Part shown: positions 19,838 through 28,482 of the stretch, in pieces
How the letters are laid out: every line of letters begins with the position of its first letter
How positions within the stretch are numbered: the stretch's first letter is position 1
Source: JAEUQQ01 sp963697285
GTDB lineage: Bacteria > Acidobacteriota > Vicinamibacteria > Vicinamibacterales > JAFNAJ01
DNA: 64,000 bases
Assembly (NCBI GenBank): GCA_963697285.1
Contig: CAVONI010000012.1
Location: 434,001 to 498,000, forward strand
Reading direction: 5' to 3'
Program-made: the position numbers and the translations under genes
The notes under the pieces: model-generated
What the model was told of the DNA's origin: nothing
The model's database searches: none
The model's input: the letters and a program-made list of their open reading frames with translations, nothing else

Positions 19838-20701
19838 CTACCCAGCCGGCTCGGTGAGGTCGTCGGGCAACGCACGCACCCAGATGGCGCGCGCGTAGAG
19901 CAGCGAGAAGCCGCGGCGCTGCGCGTTGGCCTGCGAGGTCGTCCCGGGCTGCGTGGCGAGGACGGCCAGCGAGCAGCCCGCCGCCACGGCCTCGCGCAGT
20001 CGTGCCTCGAAGAGGGCGCGCTGCACGCCCCGCCGACGCCATGCGGGCAGTGTCGAGGCGCCGCCGAAGAAGGCCACGTCGCCGTCGAACCACGCAATGG
20101 CGCCACCGGCTGGATGTCCATCGACCAGGGCCAGGTAGCGTCGGTAGCCGTCCGCGAGGAAGACGTGCCTGAACAGCCCCATCAGGTCAGACGATGAAGG
20201 CAGCGCCTCGTCGCCGCCGGCTCCGCTCTCGTCGGGAACGGCGAAGCCGTCGACAAGGACCCGCAGCCACGCGGTCATGGTCTCCGGCGTGACGCTCTGC
20301 ACCTCGATCGCCGCGCCCGGCGCCTCCTGGGGCATGGCGTCGGTGAGCGGCCGGCCCAGCACGTTCTCGAACCCGTGCAGGATGTATCCGCGCTTCGAGA
20401 GCGCGGCATGACTCTCGGCCCGCGCGACGGTGGCCATCTCGAAACGTACGGGCGCGCCACGGCGGTGGTAGCGCTGCTCGAGACGACCGAGGTCGTCACC
20501 TGACGGCGCGCCGTCGAAGCCCACCCCAATCACCTTGTTGACCGGGTTGTGGACGCCGGCAAACAGCGCCATCCCGCCAGCCACCGGCTCGTGCCAGGCG
20601 CCGACCTCAGGGGCGAGGCGCGCGACATTGTCGACTACGGCGGCGACGAGGCGTGCTTCCACGCCCTCGATCCGTCTTGCGAGTGGAATGCCGCAGAACA
20701 T
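19838..20701 (-). CDS. GNAT-family N-acetyltransferase
   Basis: The 287-residue protein has a C-terminal GNAT fold: GGAIAWFDGDVAFFGGAST, then LPAWRRRGVQRALFEARL, which is the acetyl-CoA pyrophosphate loop (R/Q-x-x-G-x-G/A type), and LAVLATQPGTTSQANAQRRGF. The N-terminal half looks like a degenerate second GNAT-like domain. The ATG at 20701 has TGGAG 9 bases upstream and is preferred to a GTG 19 codons earlier. It converges with the HAD gene; the 46-bp gap contains a small GACGGCC/GGCCGTC dyad at 19812-19826. The substrate is not known. Confidence 0.85.
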   Translation of the reverse strand: MFCGIPLARRIEGVEARLVAAVVDNVARLAPEVGAWHEPVAGGMALFAGVHNPVNKVIGVGFDGAPSGDDLGRLEQRYHRRGAPVRFEMATVARAESHAALSKRGYILHGFENVLGRPLTDAMPQEAPGAAIEVQSVTPETMTAWLRVLVDGFAVPDESGAGGDEALPSSSDLMGLFRHVFLADGYRRYLALVDGHPAGGAIAWFDGDVAFFGGASTLPAWRRRGVQRALFEARLREAVAAGCSLAVLATQPGTTSQANAQRRGFSLLYARAIWVRALPDDLTEPAG

Positions 20702-20789
20702 CGGAGACGCTCCAGTCTGGCTGCCCCGCTGTCGCAGAGCAATGGCTCGTGCGGGCACGGGTGCCGCAAGGAGAGGGTTCGGCCGACCG

Positions 20790-21929
20790 TCAGGCGAGGA
20801 TGTTGGCCGCGATGATCATCCGTTGCACTTCAGACGTCCCCTGGTAGATCTCGGTGACACGGACGTCCCTGAACAGGCGCTCGACCTTCGAGCCCCGGCG
20901 ATACCCGGCCGACGCCAGCACCTGCATCGCGCGGTCGGCCGCACGATGCGCAGCTTCGGAGGCCGACAGCTTGGCCATCGACGCCTCGAGCGAGCAGCGC
21001 TCCTGCGTGTCCTTGGCGGCCGCCGCTTTCCACGTCAGCATCCGCGCCGCGTCGAGGTCGGTGGCCACGTCGGCCAGCATCCACTGGATGGCCTGGTAGT
21101 TCGAGATGGTCTGACCGAAGGCCACGCGCTGCTTTGCATAGCCGACCGCTTCGTCGAGTGCCGCCTGCCCGACGCCCAGGGCTTGCGCAGCGATGGCCAC
21201 CCGCCCCCCGTCGAGCGCCCATCGGGCCACCGCGAAGCCCGAGCCGGGAGTGCCGAGCACCTGGCTCGAGTCGACGTGCACGTCATGGAACTCCAGGTCG
21301 AGGCATCCGAGGCCGCGCACGCCCAGCGAGTCGGCACGCGCCCGCCGGCTGATGCCGGGCGAGTCGAGCGGCACGAGGAAGGCGGTGATGCCGCGGTGGT
21401 CGAGGTCGGGCTGCGTCGCCGCAAACACGACCGCAACGTCGGCCGCTTCGGCGTTGGCGACCCAGACCTTGGTGCCATTGATGCGGTAACCGGCGCCGTC
21501 GAACGTGCCGCGGGTGTGCTGATTGGCCGCGTCGGTCCCGGCATGCTCCTCTGACAGCGCGAACGCGCCGAGCGCCCGGCCGGTCGCGAGCCTCGACAGC
21601 CACGCGGCCTTCTGCTCGTCGGAACCGAAGCGGGCAATCGGCTCGGCCACGAGGGAGTTGTTGACCGAGGCAATGGCCGCCACGACGGCGCTTTCGCGCG
21701 CGAGGGCCTCGAGGGCGAGCACGTACGCCACGTAGTCGCGGCCTGCGCCGCCCCACGCCGTGGGGATGGTCACCCCGAGCAACCCGAGTTCACCAAGCGG
21801 GCCGATCAGCTGCCCGGGAAAGACGTTGGATTCGTCGATCGATGCGGCAAGGGGGGCCAGATGGGTCGTGGCGAACTCGGCCGCCATCTTCTGGAACTGC
21901 TGCTGGTCGTCCGTGAAGGTGAGTCGCAT
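20790..21929 (-). CDS. Acyl-CoA dehydrogenase family protein with Gln at the catalytic-base position
   Basis: The 379-residue flavoprotein has FALSEEHAGTDAANQHT, YRINGTKVWVANAEAADV, ALDGGRVAIAAQALGVGQAAL and an N-terminal helical domain, all typical of short-chain acyl-CoA dehydrogenases. The C-terminal motif reads EIYQGTSEVQR: Gln363 replaces the Glu that is the catalytic base in most members. The alternative base position used by isovaleryl-CoA dehydrogenase is a Gly here (ALDGGR). Activity as a normal dehydrogenase is therefore uncertain. The ATG at 21929 is the first with family similarity. It is not paired with an electron-transfer flavoprotein gene. Confidence 0.9.
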   Translation of the reverse strand: MRLTFTDDQQQFQKMAAEFATTHLAPLAASIDESNVFPGQLIGPLGELGLLGVTIPTAWGGAGRDYVAYVLALEALARESAVVAAIASVNNSLVAEPIARFGSDEQKAAWLSRLATGRALGAFALSEEHAGTDAANQHTRGTFDGAGYRINGTKVWVANAEAADVAVVFAATQPDLDHRGITAFLVPLDSPGISRRARADSLGVRGLGCLDLEFHDVHVDSSQVLGTPGSGFAVARWALDGGRVAIAAQALGVGQAALDEAVGYAKQRVAFGQTISNYQAIQWMLADVATDLDAARMLTWKAAAAKDTQERCSLEASMAKLSASEAAHRAADRAMQVLASAGYRRGSKVERLFRDVRVTEIYQGTSEVQRMIIAANILA

Positions 21930-22064
21930 GGTGATGACGTGATTATCGATCGTTATCGCGAGAGCGCAACAGGCGGTCGGGAGGCCCTGCGACGTCGGCC
22001 CACGCCATGCGCCCGCACCGGGAGGGGCCACCGCGCCCTCCGGACCACTGCGGCGTGGTGGGTG

Positions 22065-22553
22065 TCAGCCGGCGAAGCGCGCGAACAGCGGCCGCAGGCG
22101 CGCCGCCGTCACCGGCAGTTCTTCGGGCAGCACACGGGTCTCGCCGACCACCGACATGAAGTTGGTGTCGCCGTGCCACCGCGGCACCAGGTGGACGTGC
22201 AGGTGGTCGAGCACGCCGGCGCCAGCCGCCTTGCCGAGGTTGATGCCGATGTTCACGCCGTGTGGCGCGTAGGCCTCGGTCAACGCCAGTTCGGCCACGC
22301 GCGTCAGTTCAATGACTTCGTGGCGCTCCTCGAGCGAGAGCGCATTGAGCGAGGCGACGTGGCGCAGGGGCACGACCATCAGATGCCCGCTGTTGTAGGG
22401 GTACAGATTGAGGATGACGAAGCACGCCTGGCCGCGCCAGACGATGTGGGCGTCTTCGTCGGATCGCGTTGGCGCGTCGCAGAACACGCACGCCGCTTCG
22501 CGCGTCGCGCCGGTCACGTACTTGAGCCGCCAGGGCGTCCAGAGACGAAGCAT
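22065..22553 (-). CDS. HIT-family nucleotide hydrolase/phosphorylase
   Basis: The 162-residue histidine-triad protein has the catalytic motif DHLHVHLVPRWHGD (H-x-H-x-H) and the substrate-pocket strand NLYPYNSGHLMVVPLRHV. An N-terminal CVFCDAP may contribute to a zinc site. The longer C-terminus with RWHGDTNFMSVVGETRVLPEEL is characteristic of the diadenosine tetraphosphate phosphorylase-like branch rather than the short HINT proteins. The likely role is hydrolysis or phosphorolysis of AppppA or nucleotide adducts. It lies 21 bp downstream of the HU/IHF gene on the same strand. Confidence 0.88.
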   Translation of the reverse strand: MLRLWTPWRLKYVTGATREAACVFCDAPTRSDEDAHIVWRGQACFVILNLYPYNSGHLMVVPLRHVASLNALSLEERHEVIELTRVAELALTEAYAPHGVNIGINLGKAAGAGVLDHLHVHLVPRWHGDTNFMSVVGETRVLPEELPVTAARLRPLFARFAG

Positions 22554-22574
22554 GCGGGTGCGAGGCTCAGCGCC

Positions 22575-22904
22575 TCAGGCCTCTGGCGGTGAATCGTCGC
22601 CCGACGAAGGGTCGTGAAGGAGTTCCTTGAGTTCCTTGCCGGGCTTGAAATAGGGGACGCGCTTGGGAGGCACGTCGACCTTGGCGCCGGTGCGCGGGTT
22701 GCGTCCCGTGCGCGGCTGCCGCTTCCGCAGACGGAAGCTGCCGAATCCGCGGAGCTCGATCTTGTCGCCGCGGTGAATGGCATCCTTGATGGTCACGAAG
22801 ACGGTGTCGACGACCGTCTCCGAGTCCTTCTTCGTCAACTCGGTGGCGCGCGCCACCTCTTCGACGAGCTCGGCTTTCGTCATGCTCTGCTGACTGGACG
22901 CCAC
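22575..22904 (-). CDS. HU/IHF-family DNA-binding protein (IHF beta type)
   Basis: The 109-residue protein bends DNA as a dimer. The body TKAELVEEVARATELTKKD and the arm GFGSFRLRKRQPRTGRNPRTG, followed by PPKRVPYFKPGKELKELL, are intact. The conserved Pro at the tip of the beta arm is present. The acidic tail after residue 100 is longer than usual. An internal ATG (MTKAELV) seven codons in is an equally plausible start. Its place right after rpsA matches the widespread rpsA-ihfB order, which supports the IHF beta call. Confidence 0.92.
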   Translation of the reverse strand: MASSQQSMTKAELVEEVARATELTKKDSETVVDTVFVTIKDAIHRGDKIELRGFGSFRLRKRQPRTGRNPRTGAKVDVPPKRVPYFKPGKELKELLHDPSSGDDSPPEA

Positions 22905-22925
22905 GGTGCCTCCGGCCGGCCGTGT

Positions 22926-22956
22926 CGGGGAGCCGGGTGACGACCCGGACTCCCCG
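22926..22956 (-). terminator. Hairpin terminator after rpsA
   Basis: On the minus strand, 15 bp after the rpsA stop, CGGGGAG and CTCCCCG enclose CCGGGT and ACCCGG around a GACG-type tetraloop, with one bulged base. The stem is 13 bp of almost pure GC. There is no T-run, so it may act as an attenuator or with Rho. Confidence 0.6.
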
Positions 22957-22970
22957 CTGCGGCGCGCTGA

Positions 22971-24749
22971 CTACTGGTTTTGCCGGAAGGCGTCGCCGAG
23001 GGTGCCCAGACCGGACCCCGACTCGGCCGTGTACGTGTCCCAGTCGGCCCGGTATTCGTCCGACTTGAGGGCACGCACGCTGAGACCGATCTTGCGTTCG
23101 GCCGGGCTCAGCTTGATGACCTTGAACTGGTACGCCTTCTCGGGCTCCAGTTCGACCTTCTCGGCTCCCTGCGCATCGTCGAACTCCGAGACGTGCACGA
23201 GGCCTTCGATGCCATCGGCCAACTCGACGAACGCGCCGAAGTTGGTCATCCTGACGACCTTGCCCTCGACAACGTCACCCACGTTGTGGTGCGAGAAGAA
23301 CTCGTCCCACACGTCGGTGGCCAGCTGCTTCAGGCCCAGCGACAGGCGCTGGTTGTCGGCGTCGATGTTGAGCACCATCGCGTCGACCTTGTCGCCCTTC
23401 TTGAGCATCTCGGAGGGGTGCTTGAGACGCTTGCTCCACGACATGTCGGAGATGTGGATCAGCCCGTCGATGCCGTCTTCGACCTCGACGAACGCCCCGA
23501 ACTCGGTCAGGTTGCGGACGCGACCCTGGATGCGGGTGCCCACCGGGTAACGATCCCCGAGTTCCTCCCACGGGTTGGTCGCCACCTGCTTGAGCCCCAG
23601 CGAGATCCGACGCGCGGTCGGATCGACGCCGAGCACCATGGCCTCGACCTCCTGGGCCGCCTCGAGCACCTTCGACGGGTGCTTGACGCGCTTGCTCCAC
23701 GACATCTCGCTGACGTGGATGAGGCCCTCGACGCCCGGCTCGAGCTCGATGAAGGCGCCGTAGTCGGTCAGGCTGACGACCTTGCCGCGGACCTTTGCCG
23801 TCACCGGGTACCGCTCGACGACGTCACTCCACGGGTCGGGCGTCAGCTGCTTGTGGCCGAGCGACACGCGCTCGGTGGCCGGATCGTACTTGAGCACGAT
23901 CACGTCGACTTCGTCGTTGACCTTGAACAGCTCCGACGGATGCGACACGCGGCCCCACGACATGTCGGTGATATGCAACAGGCCGTCGATACCGCCGAGG
24001 TCGATGAAGGCCCCGTAGTCGGTGATGTTCTTGACCACGCCGCGCAGGATCTTGCCCTCGGCGAGCGTGTCGAGCGTGTGCTTCTTCTTCTCGGCGTTCT
24101 CTTCCTCGAGCAGCACCTTGCGCGAAAGCACGATGTTGCCGCGCTTCTTGTTGACCTTGATGACGCGCATGCGGAGCTCCTGCCCCTTGAGCGCGTCGAG
24201 GTTGCGCACCGGCCGCACGTCGATCTGGCTGCCCGGCAGGAACGCCCGGACGCCAATGTCGACGGCAAGGCCGCCCTTGATCCGTTCGATGACGCGACCG
24301 ATGACGACCTTCTTGTCGGTGAAGGCCTTCTCGACCTCGTCCCAGATCTTCATCTTCTCGGCCTTCTCGCGCGAGAGCACGACATGGCCGTCCCGATCTT
24401 CCGTCCGTTCCAGCAGCACGTCGACGACATCGCCTGGCTGGACCGAGCACTCGCCCTGTTCGTCGATGAACTCGGAGAGCGAGATCATCCCTTCGGACTT
24501 GAACCCGACATCCACCACGACCGCCGCGGACGTGACGCGCAACACGGTGCCCTTGACGACTTCACCTTCCGCCACGCTGCGGAAGTTGGTATCGTGCTGT
24601 TCCAGGAGCCGCGCGTACTCGGATGTTTCCGGGTCGTCGTCTTCAGGGGATGTGAGCCGTCGAATGACGCGCGACGCCGCGGCTTTCCACCGGGGGTGCT
24701 CGTCATGAACGGGCATCTCGGTCTTTTCCATGTCTTCCAGGTTCGCCAT
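22971..24749 (-). CDS. rpsA: 30S ribosomal protein S1
   Basis: The 592-residue translation-initiation factor of the small subunit contains six S1 RNA-binding domains. The first two are divergent; the later four repeat the pattern RxxxxTDYGAFIELxxGVEGLIHVSEMSW (for example near residues 335, 420 and 505, with the fourth reading RMTNFGAFVELADGIEGLVHVSE). The N-terminus has an acidic leader with DDDPETSEYARLLEQHDTNF, followed by EGEVVKGTVLRV. The length is slightly above the E. coli protein (557). It is the first gene before HU/IHF on the minus strand, with a hairpin between them. Confidence 0.95.
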   Translation of the reverse strand: MANLEDMEKTEMPVHDEHPRWKAAASRVIRRLTSPEDDDPETSEYARLLEQHDTNFRSVAEGEVVKGTVLRVTSAAVVVDVGFKSEGMISLSEFIDEQGECSVQPGDVVDVLLERTEDRDGHVVLSREKAEKMKIWDEVEKAFTDKKVVIGRVIERIKGGLAVDIGVRAFLPGSQIDVRPVRNLDALKGQELRMRVIKVNKKRGNIVLSRKVLLEEENAEKKKHTLDTLAEGKILRGVVKNITDYGAFIDLGGIDGLLHITDMSWGRVSHPSELFKVNDEVDVIVLKYDPATERVSLGHKQLTPDPWSDVVERYPVTAKVRGKVVSLTDYGAFIELEPGVEGLIHVSEMSWSKRVKHPSKVLEAAQEVEAMVLGVDPTARRISLGLKQVATNPWEELGDRYPVGTRIQGRVRNLTEFGAFVEVEDGIDGLIHISDMSWSKRLKHPSEMLKKGDKVDAMVLNIDADNQRLSLGLKQLATDVWDEFFSHHNVGDVVEGKVVRMTNFGAFVELADGIEGLVHVSEFDDAQGAEKVELEPEKAYQFKVIKLSPAERKIGLSVRALKSDEYRADWDTYTAESGSGLGTLGDAFRQNQ

Positions 24750-24893
24750 GCTCTGCGGGACCTCCTCGATCTTCGGATTGCCGGTCTTTCAGCGCCGGCG
24801 GGCTGAGATGTGTGCGTCATCGCGAGACGCGACAAGCGAGCTAAGGTACGACACCACGTAGAAGGCTGTCAAATCACCAGGAAGGGTGCTGAC

Positions 24894-25961
24894 ATGGCCC
24901 GCCGCCCAGTTAAACCTCGCAAGACGAGTCGCCGTACTGCTGCTGCCCCGGCCCGCCGCCGGACCGCTGCGGCCTCGCCGAAGACGTCGGCCAAGCCGGC
25001 TCGCAGCACATCTGCCAGGAAGAAACCACCCACTGCGGCGAAGAAGCGCCCGTTGCCGACGCGGGCGACGGCCAGGAAGACCGCGACCGGACGCACGCCT
25101 GCCAAACCGAAGCTGCCGCTGAAGGCGACCACGACGGCCAAGGCGACGCGGCCGGCCACGACCGCCAGGGCTGCGAAGCCTGCCGCGACCGTGGCACCAG
25201 CCAGGAAGGCCGCGTCACGACCGTCGCCAGCTCGTCCGGTCTCGAAGGGTGCGACGCCGCGGACGGCTCCGGCGCGCAAGGTCGTCGCCCCGAAGCCCGC
25301 GACGCCGCGCGGGGCCAAGGCCCCGGCCCCGGTGAAGCCGCGCGGTTCCGCGGCGAAGCCGCCGACGACGCGAGCCAGGCGGCCCGTGGCGCCCGCTCCG
25401 CCCCCGGCCAGCGCCGTCACGCCACCCATTCCGCCGGCCACACCCGAGACACCGAAAGCCCCTGCACGGACCGCCCCGAAGGACGTGGTGCGGCGCGTAC
25501 CGCCCGTCCCCAGGCGTGCCGTCTCGGTGCCGGTCATCGATCTCGAACCCGAGGACGAAGAGGTCGAGCCGACGATGGTGCCAGGCCCACGGTCGTCGCT
25601 CGACGTCGATCACGCGCCGCTGCGCGTGCGGGAGGCCGAGGCCAAGGACGCGATTGGGCACGGCGTCTCGACGCACCATGACGCCGCGGTGACCGCCGGC
25701 GATCCCGATATCGACGTGCAGGCCGCAAGCACCGTGGGTGAGGAAGCGCCGGGGGGCGAGAACCCGACACCTGGACAGGATGACGTGGACCTGATCGGGC
25801 GCTCCCTCGGAGTCGAGTACGACGACGACGAGGAGTTGCAGGGAGGCGACGAGATCACCGAGCGCGATCGGCATCGGTGGGAACTCGATCCCGCGTCGTC
25901 CGACGACTTCAAGGAACGGGTGAAAGACACGACGTTCGGGGCAAAGCGCGGGAAGGGTTGA
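24894..25961 (+). CDS. Histone H1-like Lys/Ala/Pro-rich protein with DUF6335-like C-terminus
   Basis: The 355-residue protein has two unlike halves. Residues 1 to about 215 are almost only Ala, Lys, Arg, Pro, Thr and Ser in H1/Hc1-like repeats (KPRKTSRRTAAAPARRR, ARKKPPTAAKKR), very basic and certainly disordered. Residues 215-355 are acidic; the end contains STVGEEAPGGENPTPGQDD, LGVEYDDDEELQGGDEI and ERDRHRWELDPASSDDF, which resembles the DUF6335 domain found alone in cyanobacteria and others. ATG 24894 has GGAAGG at 24880-24885. It lies on the opposite strand between cmk and rpsA. The basic half suggests nucleic-acid binding; the role is unknown. Confidence 0.8.
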   Translation: MARRPVKPRKTSRRTAAAPARRRTAAASPKTSAKPARSTSARKKPPTAAKKRPLPTRATARKTATGRTPAKPKLPLKATTTAKATRPATTARAAKPAATVAPARKAASRPSPARPVSKGATPRTAPARKVVAPKPATPRGAKAPAPVKPRGSAAKPPTTRARRPVAPAPPPASAVTPPIPPATPETPKAPARTAPKDVVRRVPPVPRRAVSVPVIDLEPEDEEVEPTMVPGPRSSLDVDHAPLRVREAEAKDAIGHGVSTHHDAAVTAGDPDIDVQAASTVGEEAPGGENPTPGQDDVDLIGRSLGVEYDDDEELQGGDEITERDRHRWELDPASSDDFKERVKDTTFGAKRGKG

Positions 25962-25993
25962 GTTCGCCCTCCCGGTACGCGCCCGGGTGTCGG

Positions 25994-26689
25994 TTATTCC
26001 GGGTTGGTCGCAGCCTGTCGAGCGCGCTCGGCCAGCCCCAGCACCTGCTGCACGACGTCGTCGATCGAGCGCCCGGTGGTGTCGATGACGACCGCATCCG
26101 CCGCGATCACCAACGGTGACGCTGTGCGCGTCGAGTCGCGGGCGTCGCGGGCGCGAATCTCACGGGCGACCGCCACCAGGTCAATCGTCGATCCCGCGTG
26201 CGCCGGATCGAACGCCCGCCGCTTGGCGCGCTCGTCGGGCGACGCATCGAGGAAGATCTTCACGTCGGCATTCGGGAACACCACCGACCCGATGTCGCGC
26301 CCTTCCATCACGACGCGTCCGCCTTCGCCCATCTGCTGCTGGCGTGCCACCAGCGCCGCCCTCAGTCTCGGCAACCTGGCGACCGTCGAGGCGGCCAGGT
26401 CCATGTCGGACGTGCGAATGGCCGACGACACGTCGTGTCCGTCGATGACGACGCGCCCGTCCTCGAGGTCGAACGGCACCGATGCCGCCATTTCGGCGAG
26501 CCCCGCCTCGTCCTCGACCGAGACCCCGCGTTCGCGCGCCAGCCACGCGACTGCGCGGTACATGGCGCCGGTATCGATGTGACGGAACCGCAACGCGCGG
26601 GCGACCGACCGCGCCACGGTTCCCTTTCCTGCTCCAGATGGTCCGTCGATGGCGATGATCACTGGGGATGCACTCGGGAGCGCCGTCAC
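25994..26689 (-). CDS. cmk: Cytidylate kinase
   Basis: The 231-residue NMP kinase phosphorylates CMP and dCMP with ATP. The P-loop is IAIDGPSGAGKGTVARSVA near residues 11-29. RHIDTGAMYRAVAWLA is the substrate loop. VMEGRDIGSVVFPNADVKIFLDA and RAKRRAFD follow as the CMP-binding and lid regions. The NMP-binding insert of type-1 bacterial enzymes is present (DLEDGRVVIDGHDVSSAIRT). It is the gene expected between rluB and rpsA in many bacteria, although accessory plus-strand genes now flank it on both sides. Confidence 0.95.
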   Translation of the reverse strand: MTALPSASPVIIAIDGPSGAGKGTVARSVARALRFRHIDTGAMYRAVAWLARERGVSVEDEAGLAEMAASVPFDLEDGRVVIDGHDVSSAIRTSDMDLAASTVARLPRLRAALVARQQQMGEGGRVVMEGRDIGSVVFPNADVKIFLDASPDERAKRRAFDPAHAGSTIDLVAVAREIRARDARDSTRTASPLVIAADAVVIDTTGRSIDDVVQQVLGLAERARQAATNPE

Positions 26690-26737
26690 GACGTGACGCG
26701 CGCAAAGCGTAATATCCTACCCTTTCGCCCTCCCGCC

Positions 26738-27895
26738 ATGTCGCGCTTTCTCACCATCCTCCTCGCGCACACCCTTGTCGTCGCCGCCTGCGTCGCGAGC
26801 ATTCCCGCGATCGACGACCTTCGCGGCGCGGCACTCGTGGCCCGTGCGGCCGGGCTGCACGGCAGCGCCGCAGAGACCGTCGCGCAGTTGGGCACCAGGC
26901 AGGTGACGACGGCACCGCTCACCGTGCCCACGCGGCACGGTGACATCCGTGCGCGGCTGTATGCCCCCGGGACGCGGTGGCGCCGCACGATACTGCTGAC
27001 GCCGGGCGTGCACGCCGAGGGCATCGACGAATCGCGCCTGGTCAAGTTTGCCGGCGACCTCGCCACCGGCGGCTTCGGCGTCGTCACGATCGAGCTGCCC
27101 GACCTGCTCGAGTACCGGATCACGCCTCGCCTGCCGGATCAGATTGAGGACGTCGCGGCCTGGCTGGTGCGCCAGCGACGCTTCGCCACCGACGGGCGCG
27201 TCGGCATCGTGGGCGTCAGCTTCGCCGGAGGACTGTCGGTGGTCGCGGCAGGGCGAGAGCGCATCCGCGACCAGGTGGCGTTCGTGATGGCGTTCGGCGG
27301 TCACGGCGACCTGCAGCGGACCCTGCGGTACCTGTGCACCGGTGTGCAGGCCGACGGCACCATTCGTCGGCCGCACGACTACGGACTCGTCGTGGTGCTG
27401 CTGAACCTCGCGCCGGCACTGGTGCCAGCCGATCAGGTCGATGCGCTCCGCCAGGCCATCGGCGTGTTCATGCGCGCCTCGCATATCGACATGGTCGATC
27501 ACGCCCGCGCGGCGACCGTGTTTGCCGACGCGGTCGAGCGCGAGGCGACGCTCCCGGAGCCGGCGCGCGGGCTGCTGCACGCGGTGAACACGCGTGACGT
27601 GGGACTGCTGGGCGAGGTATTACGGCCTGCCGTCGAACAGCTGGTGCTGCCAGACGACGTCTCACCGGCGCTGGCGCCTCCGCCGCATGCGCCCGTCTTC
27701 CTGCTGCATGGTGCAGACGACAACGTCGTCCCCGCGATCGAGTCGCACCTGTTGGGAACGGCGCTGGCGGCACGCGGCGTCGATGTCAGGGTCCACGTGA
27801 CACCGCTCATCACGCATGCAGAGGTCGACCGGCCTCCCACGTTGCTCCAGGTCTGGGCACTGATCCGGTTCTGGGGAGCCATGCTTGCGCGGTGA
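26738..27895 (+). CDS. Alpha/beta hydrolase-fold protein, probably exported
   Basis: The 385-residue protein has a hydrophobic N-terminus (FLTILLAHTLVVAACVASI), likely a signal peptide or anchor. The fold motifs are TILLTPGVHAEGIDESRL (oxyanion region), the nucleophile elbow VGVSFAGGLSVV, the acidic LLHGADDNVVPAIE and the late His in PLITHAEVDRP. Together these give a Ser-Asp-His triad of the dienelactone hydrolase/esterase type. The middle (residues about 210-290) is an unusual helical cap. The ATG at 26738 starts directly at the hydrophobic segment; the longer open frame upstream is antisense to cmk. Substrate unknown. Confidence 0.8.
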   Translation: MSRFLTILLAHTLVVAACVASIPAIDDLRGAALVARAAGLHGSAAETVAQLGTRQVTTAPLTVPTRHGDIRARLYAPGTRWRRTILLTPGVHAEGIDESRLVKFAGDLATGGFGVVTIELPDLLEYRITPRLPDQIEDVAAWLVRQRRFATDGRVGIVGVSFAGGLSVVAAGRERIRDQVAFVMAFGGHGDLQRTLRYLCTGVQADGTIRRPHDYGLVVVLLNLAPALVPADQVDALRQAIGVFMRASHIDMVDHARAATVFADAVEREATLPEPARGLLHAVNTRDVGLLGEVLRPAVEQLVLPDDVSPALAPPPHAPVFLLHGADDNVVPAIESHLLGTALAARGVDVRVHVTPLITHAEVDRPPTLLQVWALIRFWGAMLAR

Positions 27896-28042
27896 AGCGT
27901 CTGTCTGGTCCGGCGAGGATTGCCTGACTGTGCTGGCTCCTCGTGCGCTGGGAGCGTTTGGGGGCGGACGCTGCAGCCCGCCCGGGCGATCCCCTCGACG
28001 CGACGTCAACTTGTCGTGCGACGTAACGCAATCGGCGTGTTT

Positions 28043-28059
28043 TACACTGATCCCGTGTA
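28043..28059. promoter_or_regulatory. Dyad over the vapB leader, possible antitoxin operator
   Basis: TACAC and GTGTA flank a 7-base spacer (28043-28047 and 28055-28059), 18 bp before the vapB start, and a TACACT -10-like element overlaps the left arm. Antitoxins of the RHH/VapB class usually bind such dyads to repress their own operon. The arms are short, so this is tentative. Confidence 0.3.
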
Positions 28060-28077
28060 GCACAGGAGCCGACATTC

Positions 28078-28308
28078 GTGGCGAACCTCACCATCACCAT
28101 CGACGACGATCTGTTGCGAGAGGCCCGCGTGCGGGCCGCCGAGCTCGGCACCACGGTCAACGCGGTCCTGGGCGATTACATAGCCTCGTGGGCGGCGGGT
28201 ACCGAGCAGCGGCGGCGAGCCGTCGAGGGACTCCTGGCCAAGTCCATGCGCGCACGCAGCGCACGCGGAGGCCGGCGGTGGACCCGAGACGAACTCCATG
28301 AGCGGTAA
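28078..28308 (+). CDS. VapB-like ribbon-helix-helix antitoxin
   Basis: The 76-residue protein starts with the beta-strand/helix pattern ANLTITIDDDLLREARVRAAELGTTVNAVLGDYI, typical of RHH antitoxins of the VapB (DUF6364/CopG-like) type that pair with PIN toxins. The C-terminal 35 residues are Arg-rich and would wrap the toxin. The GTG start has AGGAG 9 bases upstream. Its stop overlaps the first codons of a decayed PIN-domain reading frame, so it appears to be an antitoxin left without a working toxin. Confidence 0.75.
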   Translation: MANLTITIDDDLLREARVRAAELGTTVNAVLGDYIASWAAGTEQRRRAVEGLLAKSMRARSARGGRRWTRDELHER

Positions 28309-28345
28309 GGTGTTCGTCGACGAACGTCCTGGTGTACGTGTGTGA
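28298..28345 (+). pseudogene. Remnant of a VapC-type PIN toxin
   Basis: The ATG at 28298 overlaps the end of vapB. It reads MSGKVFVD, exactly how a PIN toxin begins. The next expected residues TNVLVY are visible only after a shift: after GTCGAC, two bases are missing and the frame then continues as NVLVYVCDCDAL. No later PIN motif (the conserved acidic residues) is recognisable, and the next gene starts at 28483. The toxin is therefore both frameshifted and mostly deleted. The end coordinate is where similarity fades; 28346-28482 holds nothing else I can identify. Confidence 0.6.
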
Positions 28346-28482
28346 TTGCGACGCGCTGGCGACATCATCGACGAAGACGAGCGGCCACGCGTGCCGACGC
28401 CGCACGTCGAACGTCCGGCCGGCCGGTTGCCTCGCTTGCGCCCATCAACCCGACGATGGCATCGTCGTCGCGGAGGGAGACC

